Shown here: piece by piece, positions 1 to 5,926 of the stretch | Numbering within the stretch: the first letter of the stretch is position 1 | Layout of the letters: every line of letters begins with the position of its first letter | Source of the DNA: JAVBPA01 sp031549925 | GTDB lineage: Bacteria > Bacillota > Clostridia > Oscillospirales > CAG-272 | DNA length: 6,588 nucleotides | Direction: 5' to 3' | Assembly (NCBI GenBank): GCA_031549925.1 | Contig: JAVBPA010000066.1 | Location: 1 to 6,588, forward strand | The notes under the pieces: model-generated | Databases searched by the model: none | Told to the model about the DNA's origin: nothing | Seen by the model: the letters and a program-made list of their open reading frames with translations, nothing else | Made by a program: the position numbers and the translations under genes

Positions 1-44
1 TCGGCAAAGGAAGCGTTTTTTCGGTATTCTTACAAAACTGTTAG
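1..44 (+). CDS. C-terminal tail of upstream gene, probably sensor histidine kinase (5' partial)
   Basis: Reading from base 3, the frame gives GKGSVFSVFLQNC and then TAG at 42-44. Histidine kinases end in a G-(K/R)-G-(S/T)-x-F-x-(V/F)-x-L strand, the last strand of the HATPase_c domain just after the G2 box, and this tail fits that pattern. The position just before an ABC exporter operon agrees, because Bacillota often place a two-component system next to its exporter. Only 13 residues are visible, so the assignment is inference from a short motif plus context. The rest of the gene, and any response regulator, lies left of the window. Confidence 0.55.
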   Translation, partial: GKGSVFSVFLQNC

Positions 45-73
45 GTTATCGAAAGCTGAATGTAAGACTGGCC

Positions 74-82
74 TGATATAAT
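74..82 (+). promoter_or_regulatory. Extended -10 promoter for the ABC exporter operon
   Basis: TGATATAAT is a perfect extended -10 element (TGn followed by TATAAT). It lies 34 bases upstream of the Shine-Dalgarno sequence and 55 bases upstream of the ATPase start. No good -35 hexamer is found 16-18 bases upstream, where the sequence is roughly AGCTGA. Transcription may therefore depend on the extended -10 or on an activator such as the response regulator partnering the upstream kinase. A start site near 88-90 is predicted. A GGCC site touches its upstream edge (70-73). Confidence 0.55.
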
Positions 83-115
83 TGTTATTACGGAACAAAA
101 TTTCAAACTAATTAT

Positions 116-121
116 GGAGGG
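116..121 (+). promoter_or_regulatory. Shine-Dalgarno site of the ABC ATPase, unusually far from the start
   Basis: GGAGGG is a strong Shine-Dalgarno match, but 15 bases separate it from the ATG at 137. An in-frame TAG at 131-133 rules out any earlier start in this frame, and the only codon between that stop and the ATG is CTT. The ATG at 137 is therefore the earliest possible start, and the long spacing is real rather than a start-calling error. Confidence 0.6.
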
Positions 122-136
122 CTAAAATAATAGCTT

Positions 137-808
137 ATGGATATTGCGGTACATGTCGAAAATCTAAAAAAAACATATACGCAGGGTATAAACGAGGTTC
201 ATGCGCTGCGCGGTGTAAATCTCGAAATCAAAAGAGGGGAATCTGTCGCTGTAATCGGTTCGTCAGGCTCCGGCAAAAGTACTTTATTGCATTTGATAGG
301 AGGAATAGACAGGCCGACTGAAGGGAAAGTTTATGTTGACGGAAAAGATGTATATACCCAAAATGACAGGGAGCTTGCTCTTTTCAGGCGCAGAAAAGTA
401 GGATTTGTATTTCAAATGTATAATCTTATGCCCCACCTGACTGTTTATGAAAATATCGTGCTTCCGCTGGGACTTGACGGAAGAGTTGCGGATATTGAAC
501 GCACAAGCGGTTTAATTGAAACTTTAGGTTTACGGGACAAACGAAAAAGTCTGCCTTGTCAGTTGTCGGGCGGCCAGCAGCAGCGGGTTGCAATAGCCAG
601 AGCGTTAATAAGTCAGCCTATTATACTTCTTGCGGACGAACCGACCGGAAATCTCGATTCTAAAACTGGCGCGGAAGTTTTAAATCTGCTCAGAACATCA
701 GCGGACAAACTCGGTCAAACCATGGCGATAATCACTCATGATGAAAAAGTGGCGCAATTCTGCGACCGTGCTATACGAATAGAGGACGGGGTGATCGTTG
801 ATGGATAA
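137..808 (+). CDS. ABC transporter ATP-binding protein (MacB/LolD/BceA-like exporter type)
   Basis: This 223-residue cytoplasmic ATPase powers the permease encoded next to it. All ABC motifs are present and intact: Walker A GSSGSGKS at residues 41-48, Q-loop Gln93 in FVFQMYNLMP, signature LSGGQQQR at 143-150, Walker B IILLADEP at 162-169 with catalytic Glu168, D-loop NLD at 172-174 and switch His201 in ITHD. The phrases FQMYNLMPHLTVYENI and LADEPTGNLDS are hallmarks of the MacB/LolD/BceA branch, whose members pair with FtsX-type permeases and move lipoproteins, peptides or antibiotics or flip bound drugs. Length is normal for the family. The gene overlaps the permease by 8 bases, indicating an operon and probably translational coupling. 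The nucleotide-binding assignment is certain; the substrate is unknown. Confidence 0.96.
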   Translation: MDIAVHVENLKKTYTQGINEVHALRGVNLEIKRGESVAVIGSSGSGKSTLLHLIGGIDRPTEGKVYVDGKDVYTQNDRELALFRRRKVGFVFQMYNLMPHLTVYENIVLPLGLDGRVADIERTSGLIETLGLRDKRKSLPCQLSGGQQQRVAIARALISQPIILLADEPTGNLDSKTGAEVLNLLRTSADKLGQTMAIITHDEKVAQFCDRAIRIEDGVIVDG

Positions 809-3290
809 AAATAAAAGCTTTAACATCATCCGTTATTCAATGCAAAGCTTTAAGCATTACAGCGGAAAAAGCATGATTATTATGATCGCTTTAGCGGTGG
901 TATTGGTATTATCTTTATTAAATATTTTTACAAGCTTGCAAAAAACTGCATATCTCCGTTCCGTTTCACAGGGAGGGGACGCGCATTTTAAATTTTCCGG
1001 TGTAAACGCGGAGCAAACAGAAGAATTGAAACAAAACGAAGCCGTAGAATGGATTGTCAAATATTCCTTTTCAAATACTATGATAATAGAAGGACAGAAC
1101 GGAAAAACGGCAGGAATAGTTTATCTTGAAAACTTCGATACTATGGATTGGTATACAATAAAAAAAGGAGCTTTGCCGGTTTTAGAAAATGAAATAGTTG
1201 TATCTGAAAGCACCGCAAAATTTCTCGGTTTTGAAGCGAGGATCGGCGAAGAAGTTGCAATATCTCTGCAAAAGTATAATTACGTTGATGAAAATATAGT
1301 GGATATCTCAGAAATTCCCATGAAATTTATAATTGCGGGTATAGTTTACGACAATTATAATTTTGAAATTGCGGAAAATAATTTTGTTTTTGTATCAAAG
1401 GCATTTTTATCCGAAACAGATAAAAAAAGTTTCGAAAACAATACAGAATTATTGATTCATATAAAAAAAGGTTATGACACTACAGAAACAGCAAAACTGC
1501 TTGCGGAATCTATCGGACTTGATAATGATAATATAAACTATAATCATTCATATCTTTTGGCAAATCTTGATAAATTATCTGATAAAATAATAATTTCGGT
1601 TTTAATTTTATTCGTGGTTCTGATCGGATCGCTGATAATTTATAACGCGTTCAATATTATAATATCGAAAAGAACCAGACATTACGGATTGTTAACGCTG
1701 TTAGGAGCTTCAAAAAAGCAGATTATCCAATGTGTTTACACAGAAACGCTTTTAAATATTATTACCGCTCTGCCGATCGGATTAATTGCCGGTACATTTG
1801 CCAGCCGGATAGTTCTTCCTGTTGTAAATAAAGGATTCGGGGGAATTTCAACTGTTTTTTCTTTGGATATCAAATCATATATTGTTACCTCCGTTGTAAC
1901 CGTGATAATGGTTTTTGCGGGAACTATGCTGCCTGCGGGAAGAGCGGGAAAAACCACTCCGGTCGAAGCTGCTAAATTTTCTTCGAACAACGTGAAAACA
2001 AATAAAAAAATAAAGGAAATAAAAACAGATAAAAAAATTTCTCTTTCTCTTTTGGCAAGGTTGAATATGTTCCGCCAAAACAACGGAGTGAAAGGAACGA
2101 TAATATCATTATCTTTAGTGGGTTCCCTGTTTGTAGGAACACTCATTGTTTGTTTTATAACATACGACAGTTTAGGCAATTTAACGCAAAAAAACATGCC
2201 TATGGATATAAAAATATCAATGGGTAAAAGAGAAGAGAACGGAGCTTTATATTATAATTCCGGATGGGATTCTGTTCTGAACGATAAAGTTGTAAACAAA
2301 ATACTGAATATCGAAGGCGTTAAAAAATCAACTGTTTTTTATGCGCAAACATATTCAAAAACCGATGAGATTTCGGAATATCCCATTATCGGAAAAATTA
2401 TATGCACTGAAGATGATTTTTTTAAAGAACTTTTAAAAGAACCTTCGGGAAGTAATTTGAAATTTTCGGATTTTGTTCAAAATCCATCAAACGCTTTGAT
2501 AACAGAAGATATATTTTATAACGAAAACGGATCTGAATCCGAAAAAGATACTTATCATTCGGATGAAATCTTAACAGTGAATTTGAATGATTATTTCGGT
2601 GATTCAAGTATAACGGGGCAGATATCTTTAAATATTTTAGGAGAAATAAAAAGTCTTTATAAATATGGTATCGGAAGTATACTCCCATGTATCATAATGC
2701 CGAAAAGTTCCTTTGAAGCAAACGGATTAGAACTGCAATGCGAAAGCATTAATTTAAATATAGAGTATTCAAAGCATGAATCGATAATAAAAGAATTGGA
2801 AGCTATTTGCTTCGAAGAGGGAAATATTCATTATGAATCAGCCGCCGAAATAAAAAAACTATACCAGAATCAAGTGACAGGTATAATGATTTTAATATTC
2901 GGAGCATTGGGGATAATTTTTTTAGTAAGCGTTATAAATTTAATAAGCTCGAAATTTATCAGCATAGAACAGCGCAAAAAAGAACTCGGAATACTTTCCG
3001 CTATAGGACTAGGACACGCCGATCTCGGTAAAATGCTGAAATGGGAAGGCATATGGGTATCGGTAATAAGTACGGTTTCTTCGGTCGGTATAGGAATGGC
3101 CGGGGGGTATGGGTTTATAGCATGGCTTTATAATATTGATAAAGACAGTTATTTCAGATTTTCATTCCCTGCGCTGCCTATGATAATATTTTGTATTATC
3201 TACATTTTCACCCCTCTGATAATTTCTGAAATCGCTGTATATAAATTACTTAAAAACACAACTGCCGAACTAATGACAAAAGAAATTTAA
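801..3290 (+). CDS. FtsX/MacB-type ABC transporter permease with two tandem FtsX halves
   Basis: This 829-residue membrane protein is the partner of the preceding ATPase. I chose the ATG at 801 over the TTG at 798 because GGGGTGATC (788-796) matches the 16S anti-Shine-Dalgarno well and sits just upstream. Each half has one membrane helix, a large extracellular domain and three more helices: TM1 about 24-45, domain 46-262, TM2-4 near 264-289, 310-335 and 360-383; then TM5 about 434-455, domain 456-692, TM6-8 near 694-716, 752-778 and 790-812. The cytosolic FtsX coupling stretches are RHYGLLTLLGASKKQI (about 293-308) and QRKKELGILSAIGLGHADLG (about 724-743). A Lys-rich linker (about 399-412) joins the halves. 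This layout is like a fused MacB/LolC-E pair, so one chain could supply both sides of the transporter. It differs from BceB, which has ten helices and one large external loop. The substrate cannot be predicted. Confidence 0.93.
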   Translation: MDKNKSFNIIRYSMQSFKHYSGKSMIIMIALAVVLVLSLLNIFTSLQKTAYLRSVSQGGDAHFKFSGVNAEQTEELKQNEAVEWIVKYSFSNTMIIEGQNGKTAGIVYLENFDTMDWYTIKKGALPVLENEIVVSESTAKFLGFEARIGEEVAISLQKYNYVDENIVDISEIPMKFIIAGIVYDNYNFEIAENNFVFVSKAFLSETDKKSFENNTELLIHIKKGYDTTETAKLLAESIGLDNDNINYNHSYLLANLDKLSDKIIISVLILFVVLIGSLIIYNAFNIIISKRTRHYGLLTLLGASKKQIIQCVYTETLLNIITALPIGLIAGTFASRIVLPVVNKGFGGISTVFSLDIKSYIVTSVVTVIMVFAGTMLPAGRAGKTTPVEAAKFSSNNVKTNKKIKEIKTDKKISLSLLARLNMFRQNNGVKGTIISLSLVGSLFVGTLIVCFITYDSLGNLTQKNMPMDIKISMGKREENGALYYNSGWDSVLNDKVVNKILNIEGVKKSTVFYAQTYSKTDEISEYPIIGKIICTEDDFFKELLKEPSGSNLKFSDFVQNPSNALITEDIFYNENGSESEKDTYHSDEILTVNLNDYFGDSSITGQISLNILGEIKSLYKYGIGSILPCIIMPKSSFEANGLELQCESINLNIEYSKHESIIKELEAICFEEGNIHYESAAEIKKLYQNQVTGIMILIFGALGIIFLVSVINLISSKFISIEQRKKELGILSAIGLGHADLGKMLKWEGIWVSVISTVSSVGIGMAGGYGFIAWLYNIDKDSYFRFSFPALPMIIFCIIYIFTPLIISEIAVYKLLKNTTAELMTKEI

Positions 3291-3357
3291 TTGAAAATGA
3301 GTTTGTGTCTTTTGTTTTATGATGTGGATTTATATTCCTTTTTAATTTTTCATTAAC

Positions 3358-3369
3358 ATAAATTATTTT
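3358..3369. repeat. Left copy of a 12-base direct repeat bracketing the restriction-modification unit
   Basis: ATAAATTATTTT lies just beyond the stop codon of the endonuclease gene, in the 82-base gap between the convergent permease and endonuclease genes. The same 12 bases recur in the same orientation at 5746-5757. I see no GC-rich hairpin or T-tract terminator in this gap. The repeat could be a scar of insertion, but both regions are very AT-rich, so chance is a serious alternative. Confidence 0.3.
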
Positions 3370-3372
3370 ATA

Positions 3373-4326
3373 TCAACTCCAATTACATTCTAAAATCATA
3401 ATATCCGCAGGCATGCCTTTTATTTGTACATCGAATTTCAAACTTGTTTCTACAAAAGTACTTGCGTTATGTATGCGGAAATTAAGCTGCCAACCTTCAT
3501 TAAAATATATTTCAACGGTCGTATTTGATCCCGGTTTAAATTCTATTTTTACAATTCGCGTAGGTAAATCTATTATAGGAATAATAATTTTAGGATTGAC
3601 TTTTTTGCTGCTTTTATTAAGGGTTCCATGCAAATTGTAAGGTTGAATTTGTGTGATTTTTTTACTATCAATGCTGACTACTTTATAAAAATCATATTTT
3701 CCAAATAAATATTCAATCATTTTTGCCGGTAATTGTTTGTAATTGTCATAACTCCTTTTAATTTCGGATAAAAAAGCATTCAACAAAGGTACATATACAT
3801 TACTTTCTTTATTAATTAATTCACTCCATTTAGTTTTTTTTATTTTTTCTTTTTCAAGATATTCAAATATAGGTATAACTTCATTCCAATAATCTTTTGA
3901 ACATGGCAATCCAAACCACTTATCACCGAAATCAATATTTTTTGACAATCGGCTGTGTTTAACCGCAAAATGATTGTGTTTTATAGATAAACCTATTTCC
4001 CATTTTATACCTTTTCTTAAAATTATGCAATCACGGACATCGCCATTTTCGCCTTCTGCATCTTTTTGCAAAATCAATTCAATTACATCGCTATTATCTT
4101 CAAGTATAAGCGGTTCTGTCTCAAATAGAGTTTCTATTGCTGCGTTTGCGCTGATAATAAATTTTTCATGATACAAAATATCCAAACAATCCCAAGCTTT
4201 TTTACTTGCCATAAAACTGCTGTTTTTAACTATTTCTACACCTCTAATTGCAGAAATACTTTTTTCTAATTGGGTAATACATGCATATTCATATGCTCTA
4301 CCTAAATTGTTGCTTTCTTTACTCAT
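3373..4326 (-). CDS. HaeIII-family type II restriction endonuclease (predicted GGCC-specific)
   Basis: This 317-residue protein is predicted to cut DNA at unmethylated GGCC. The family is called mainly from context: its partner is an unmistakable M.HaeIII-like methyltransferase, and length and general look agree with R.HaeIII (RE_HaeIII family). A PD-(D/E)xK-like core is visible: an early helix with Glu13, acidic Asp96 and Asp99 in NGDVRD, then WEIGLSIKHNH at 109-119, where Glu110 and the Ser114-x-Lys116 pair are candidate catalytic residues, followed by the KHSRLS motif at 123-128 seen in related endonucleases. It is full length with no frameshift. The ATG lies 2 bases after the methyltransferase stop. 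Its Shine-Dalgarno GAGGT (4336-4340), 9 bases from the ATG, is inside the methyltransferase's last codons, so the toxic enzyme is made after the protective one from the same transcript. Confidence 0.85.
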   Translation of the reverse strand: MSKESNNLGRAYEYACITQLEKSISAIRGVEIVKNSSFMASKKAWDCLDILYHEKFIISANAAIETLFETEPLILEDNSDVIELILQKDAEGENGDVRDCIILRKGIKWEIGLSIKHNHFAVKHSRLSKNIDFGDKWFGLPCSKDYWNEVIPIFEYLEKEKIKKTKWSELINKESNVYVPLLNAFLSEIKRSYDNYKQLPAKMIEYLFGKYDFYKVVSIDSKKITQIQPYNLHGTLNKSSKKVNPKIIIPIIDLPTRIVKIEFKPGSNTTVEIYFNEGWQLNFRIHNASTFVETSLKFDVQIKGMPADIMILECNWS

Positions 4327-4328
4327 AA

Positions 4329-5405
4329 TTATACTACCTCAAAGATTTGGAAAGAAGATTCTTTATATACCGCAGTTTCATTTGTATCAATTGTTTTTGA
4401 AAGACAGTTTAATATTGCAATAGCCATAAAAGTTGCAAGTCGAACTGGAACGGCATTACCAATCATTTTATAACCATCTGCCAAATCATTATAAAAAAAT
4501 ATAAAATTATCAGGAAATGTTTGAATTCTCGCACATTCTCGAATAGAAAGACGTCTATATAAATTTTCTTTTCCTTTTACAAATTCACGTTTGTTTTGTT
4601 CTATAAAAGTCATTTTAGGTGCTTGAGGATGTATCGGAGCGTGACGTCCTCCCGCTTGTATTGTAAAAGATTGTTCATCCCAAGAACGCACTCGATTTCT
4701 CGACATATATATGCTCGAAAATCCACCAATCATATATTCGTGATTATTAATAACGCATTCATCACCGTTTGTTTTATTTTGCGAACGTGCAGGAACAACA
4801 TTATCTTGTAAATCGCCAATAGCCTGTTTAAGAGTAATTTTTGTATTTAATGGTTTGGGAAATTCAAATTTGCAATTTAAATCTTTTCTAATTCCTACAT
4901 AAAAAACACGTTTTCTGTCTTGTGGGACACCAAAATCGGCAGCATTGAGCATATCTATATATACTTCATATCCCGATTCTTCAAACAACCTAATTATATT
5001 TTTAACAGCTTCATTATGCCTGCTTGCAAGCATACCCGAAACATTTTCTGCCAAAAAAAATTTCGGTCGTTTATCTCTTAATAAACGTATATATTCAAAG
5101 AATAATTGTCCGCGAGGATCATCTATCCCTCGTAAACTACCTGCTTCGCTCCACGATTGACAAGGCGGACCACCTATAATACCATCACATTCAGGAAAAG
5201 CATTTGATGGTATTTTTCTAATGTCGTCTTTTATTAATGGAGCCGAATGATTTTTTTCATAAGTTTCCCAAATGGTCTCGTCAAATTCATTAGCAGAAAC
5301 AATTTTATACCCGGCTTTGGTAAATCCTAAGTCGAGCCCGCCTGCACCCGAAAATAAAGAAATGAGTTCTAATGGTTTATATATTAGGTTGTTTTTTTTA
5401 TCCAT
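4329..5405 (-). CDS. DNA (cytosine-5-)-methyltransferase, M.HaeIII-like (predicted GGCC)
   Basis: This 358-residue enzyme transfers methyl from S-adenosylmethionine to cytosine C5, protecting GGCC sites. Motifs in order: I, LISLFSGAGGLDLGF at 14-28 (cofactor site); IV, GGPPCQSWSEAGSLRG at 78-93 with catalytic Cys82; VI, AENV at 119-122; VIII, QDRKRVFYVG at 162-171; IX, RRLSIRECARIQTFPDNF at 284-301; X, GYKMIGNAVPV at 311-321. From memory the match to M.HaeIII runs almost end to end and includes the target-recognition region (about 205-265: KTNG, NHEY, SRNRVR, HPQAP), which supports GGCC specificity. It is slightly longer than M.HaeIII (about 330 residues), with roughly ten extra N-terminal residues and a tail after about residue 335 that overlaps the endonuclease's ribosome site. 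The ATG follows AAAGGAA (5414-5420) and lies 2 bases after the controller pseudogene's stop. Confidence 0.96.
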   Translation of the reverse strand: MDKKNNLIYKPLELISLFSGAGGLDLGFTKAGYKIVSANEFDETIWETYEKNHSAPLIKDDIRKIPSNAFPECDGIIGGPPCQSWSEAGSLRGIDDPRGQLFFEYIRLLRDKRPKFFLAENVSGMLASRHNEAVKNIIRLFEESGYEVYIDMLNAADFGVPQDRKRVFYVGIRKDLNCKFEFPKPLNTKITLKQAIGDLQDNVVPARSQNKTNGDECVINNHEYMIGGFSSIYMSRNRVRSWDEQSFTIQAGGRHAPIHPQAPKMTFIEQNKREFVKGKENLYRRLSIRECARIQTFPDNFIFFYNDLADGYKMIGNAVPVRLATFMAIAILNCLSKTIDTNETAVYKESSFQIFEVV

Positions 5406-5407
5406 AT

Positions 5408-5611
5408 TTAATTTTCCTTTGTAATTTCCATTAAATCATAAATATTGCAATCTAATGTATTACATATTTTAAGTAAAATATCTGTAGTTACATTTTAACC
5501 TTTACCGAGTTTAACGATTACCGAAGTGCTAATTTTTGGTTTTAAACGCAAGTCTCTTTTTTATGTTTTTTTGGTAAATAATTTCCAGAGTTTGTTATAA
5601 CTGATAAACAT
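5408..5611 (-). pseudogene. Decayed XRE/Cro-CI HTH regulator (restriction-modification controller-like), two in-frame TAA codons
   Basis: Read through, this 67-codon frame matches the small HTH_26/YozG-type regulators: it opens MFISYNKLWKLF, continues DLRLKPKISTSVIVKLGKG, and closes NVTTDILLKICNTLDCNIYD then LMEITKEN. Two TAA codons interrupt it. Codon 17 (5561-5563) lies between 7-A and 6-A runs in a stretch one codon shorter than the family. Codon 39 (5495-5497) stands where relatives carry Glu in LGKGEN, a one-base GAA-to-TAA change. The start has a good ribosome site, AAGGTG (5617-5622), and a strong promoter upstream. The true stop is 2 bases before the methyltransferase ATG, the normal place for a controller gene. 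No restart codon could make the DNA-binding part after the second stop, so it is very likely non-functional. Sequencing error in the A-runs could explain the first stop but not the second. Confidence 0.85.
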
Positions 5612-5637
5612 AAAAACACCTTACTAAGCTTTATAAA

Positions 5638-5649
5638 TTTCTCGAAACA
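5638..5649 (-). promoter_or_regulatory. Operator-like site 2, over the predicted transcription start
   Basis: On the - strand this reads TGTTTCGAGAAA, containing the inverted repeat TTTC-GA-GAAA. It touches the downstream edge of the -10 box and covers the predicted start site. It begins with the same ACTGTTTC octamer as site 1, exactly 23 bases away, a likely arrangement for a dimeric XRE repressor controlling its own promoter. The binding protein is not known; the neighbouring controller gene is broken. Confidence 0.45.
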
Positions 5650-5677
5650 GTATAACATATTGTTTTGAAACAGTCAA
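5649..5677 (-). promoter_or_regulatory. Sigma-70/A promoter of the restriction-modification operon
   Basis: On the - strand, -35 TTGACT (5672-5677), a 17-base spacer (5655-5671) and -10 TATACT (5649-5654) form a near-consensus promoter, and TG one base upstream of the -10 adds an extended element. The predicted start is near 5641-5643, about 30 bases before the controller's ATG. It should drive controller pseudogene, methyltransferase and endonuclease as one transcript. I see no second clear promoter directly before the methyltransferase. Confidence 0.75.
5661..5672 (-). promoter_or_regulatory. Operator-like site 1, between -35 and -10
   Basis: On the - strand this reads TGTTTCAAAACA, an inverted repeat with perfect 5-base arms (TGTTT and AAACA) around CA. 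It fills the promoter spacer next to the -35 box, so a bound protein would block RNA polymerase. It shares the octamer ACTGTTTC with site 2. Confidence 0.45.
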
Positions 5678-5745
5678 TTATAAATTAATAATAGCAGATT
5701 TGTTTTCTGTAATATGCAATTTTAAAAATCTATATCCATTTTTAT

Positions 5746-5757
5746 ATAAATTATTTT
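5746..5757. repeat. Right copy of the 12-base direct repeat bracketing the restriction-modification unit
   Basis: ATAAATTATTTT here repeats the copy at 3358-3369 in the same orientation. The two copies enclose exactly the endonuclease, methyltransferase, controller remnant and their promoter, and nothing else. That placement suggests the boundaries of an inserted unit, but the AT-rich surroundings make a chance match possible. Confidence 0.3.
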
Positions 5758-5782
5758 TACTATAAAAATTATATTAAAACAT

Positions 5783-5812
5783 AAAAGCCGATAGGTTTAA
5801 AACAATCGGCTT
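5783..5812 (-). terminator. Rho-independent terminator of the right-hand regulator gene
   Basis: AAGCCGAT (5785-5792) and ATCGGCTT (5805-5812) pair perfectly over 8 bases around a 12-base loop. On the - strand the stem runs into TTTTATGTTTTA, so it should stop transcripts leaving the gene that ends at 5927, about 115 bases upstream. A second CGGCTTTT at 5817-5824 can also pair with AAAAGCCG (5783-5790) and would give a T-run on the + strand, so the element may work both ways. It isolates the restriction-modification promoter from read-through. Confidence 0.65.
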
Positions 5813-5926
5813 CTTTCGGCTTTTTCGTTTGTGGGATACAAAAAAGATATTTACAAGTTTTTGGTTTCAGACTTTGGATTTTCGCAAAGATTGTTCTTTT
5901 CTTCCACTAATGCTTATAATGCAAGG

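Larger units (their letters stand above)
5612..5926. other. Intergenic region: promoter, operators, AT-rich spacer and terminator
   Basis: No convincing gene is seen in these 315 bases on either strand. Right to left they hold a featureless stretch (about 5826-5926), the terminator of the right-hand gene (5783-5812), a very AT-rich spacer (about 5680-5780) with a weak 7-base AT hairpin at 5753-5769 and one copy of a 12-base direct repeat, then the - strand promoter with its operator-like repeats (5638-5677) and the ribosome site of the controller pseudogene (5617-5622). Confidence 0.7.

Noticed and set aside
798..800. TTG as the start of the permease gene
   Set aside because: The ATG directly after it (801) is a stronger start codon and is well spaced from GGGGTGATC at 788-796.
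1736..2197. 153-codon open frame on the - strand inside the permease gene
   Set aside because: It lies wholly antisense to a well-supported membrane protein, has no family resemblance and no ribosome site; it is a shadow frame.
3291..3372. Possible bidirectional terminator between the convergent permease and endonuclease genes
   Set aside because: Only 5-base AT-only stems such as TTAAT/ATTAA can be drawn; no GC-bearing stem with a T-run was found.
3413..3640. Open frame on the + strand antisense to the endonuclease
   Set aside because: Its sequence is the reverse reading of the conserved C-terminal coding region, with no ribosome site or recognisable motif.
5408..5611. Stop codon reassignment (TAA read as an amino acid) explaining the two TAA codons
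   Set aside because: TAA ends the ATPase, permease, methyltransferase and right-hand gene at sensible family lengths, so it works as a normal stop here.
5753..5769. AT-only hairpin ATTTTTA-CTA-TAAAAAT
   Set aside because: Seven AT pairs are expected by chance in such AT-rich DNA, and nothing around it suggests a function.
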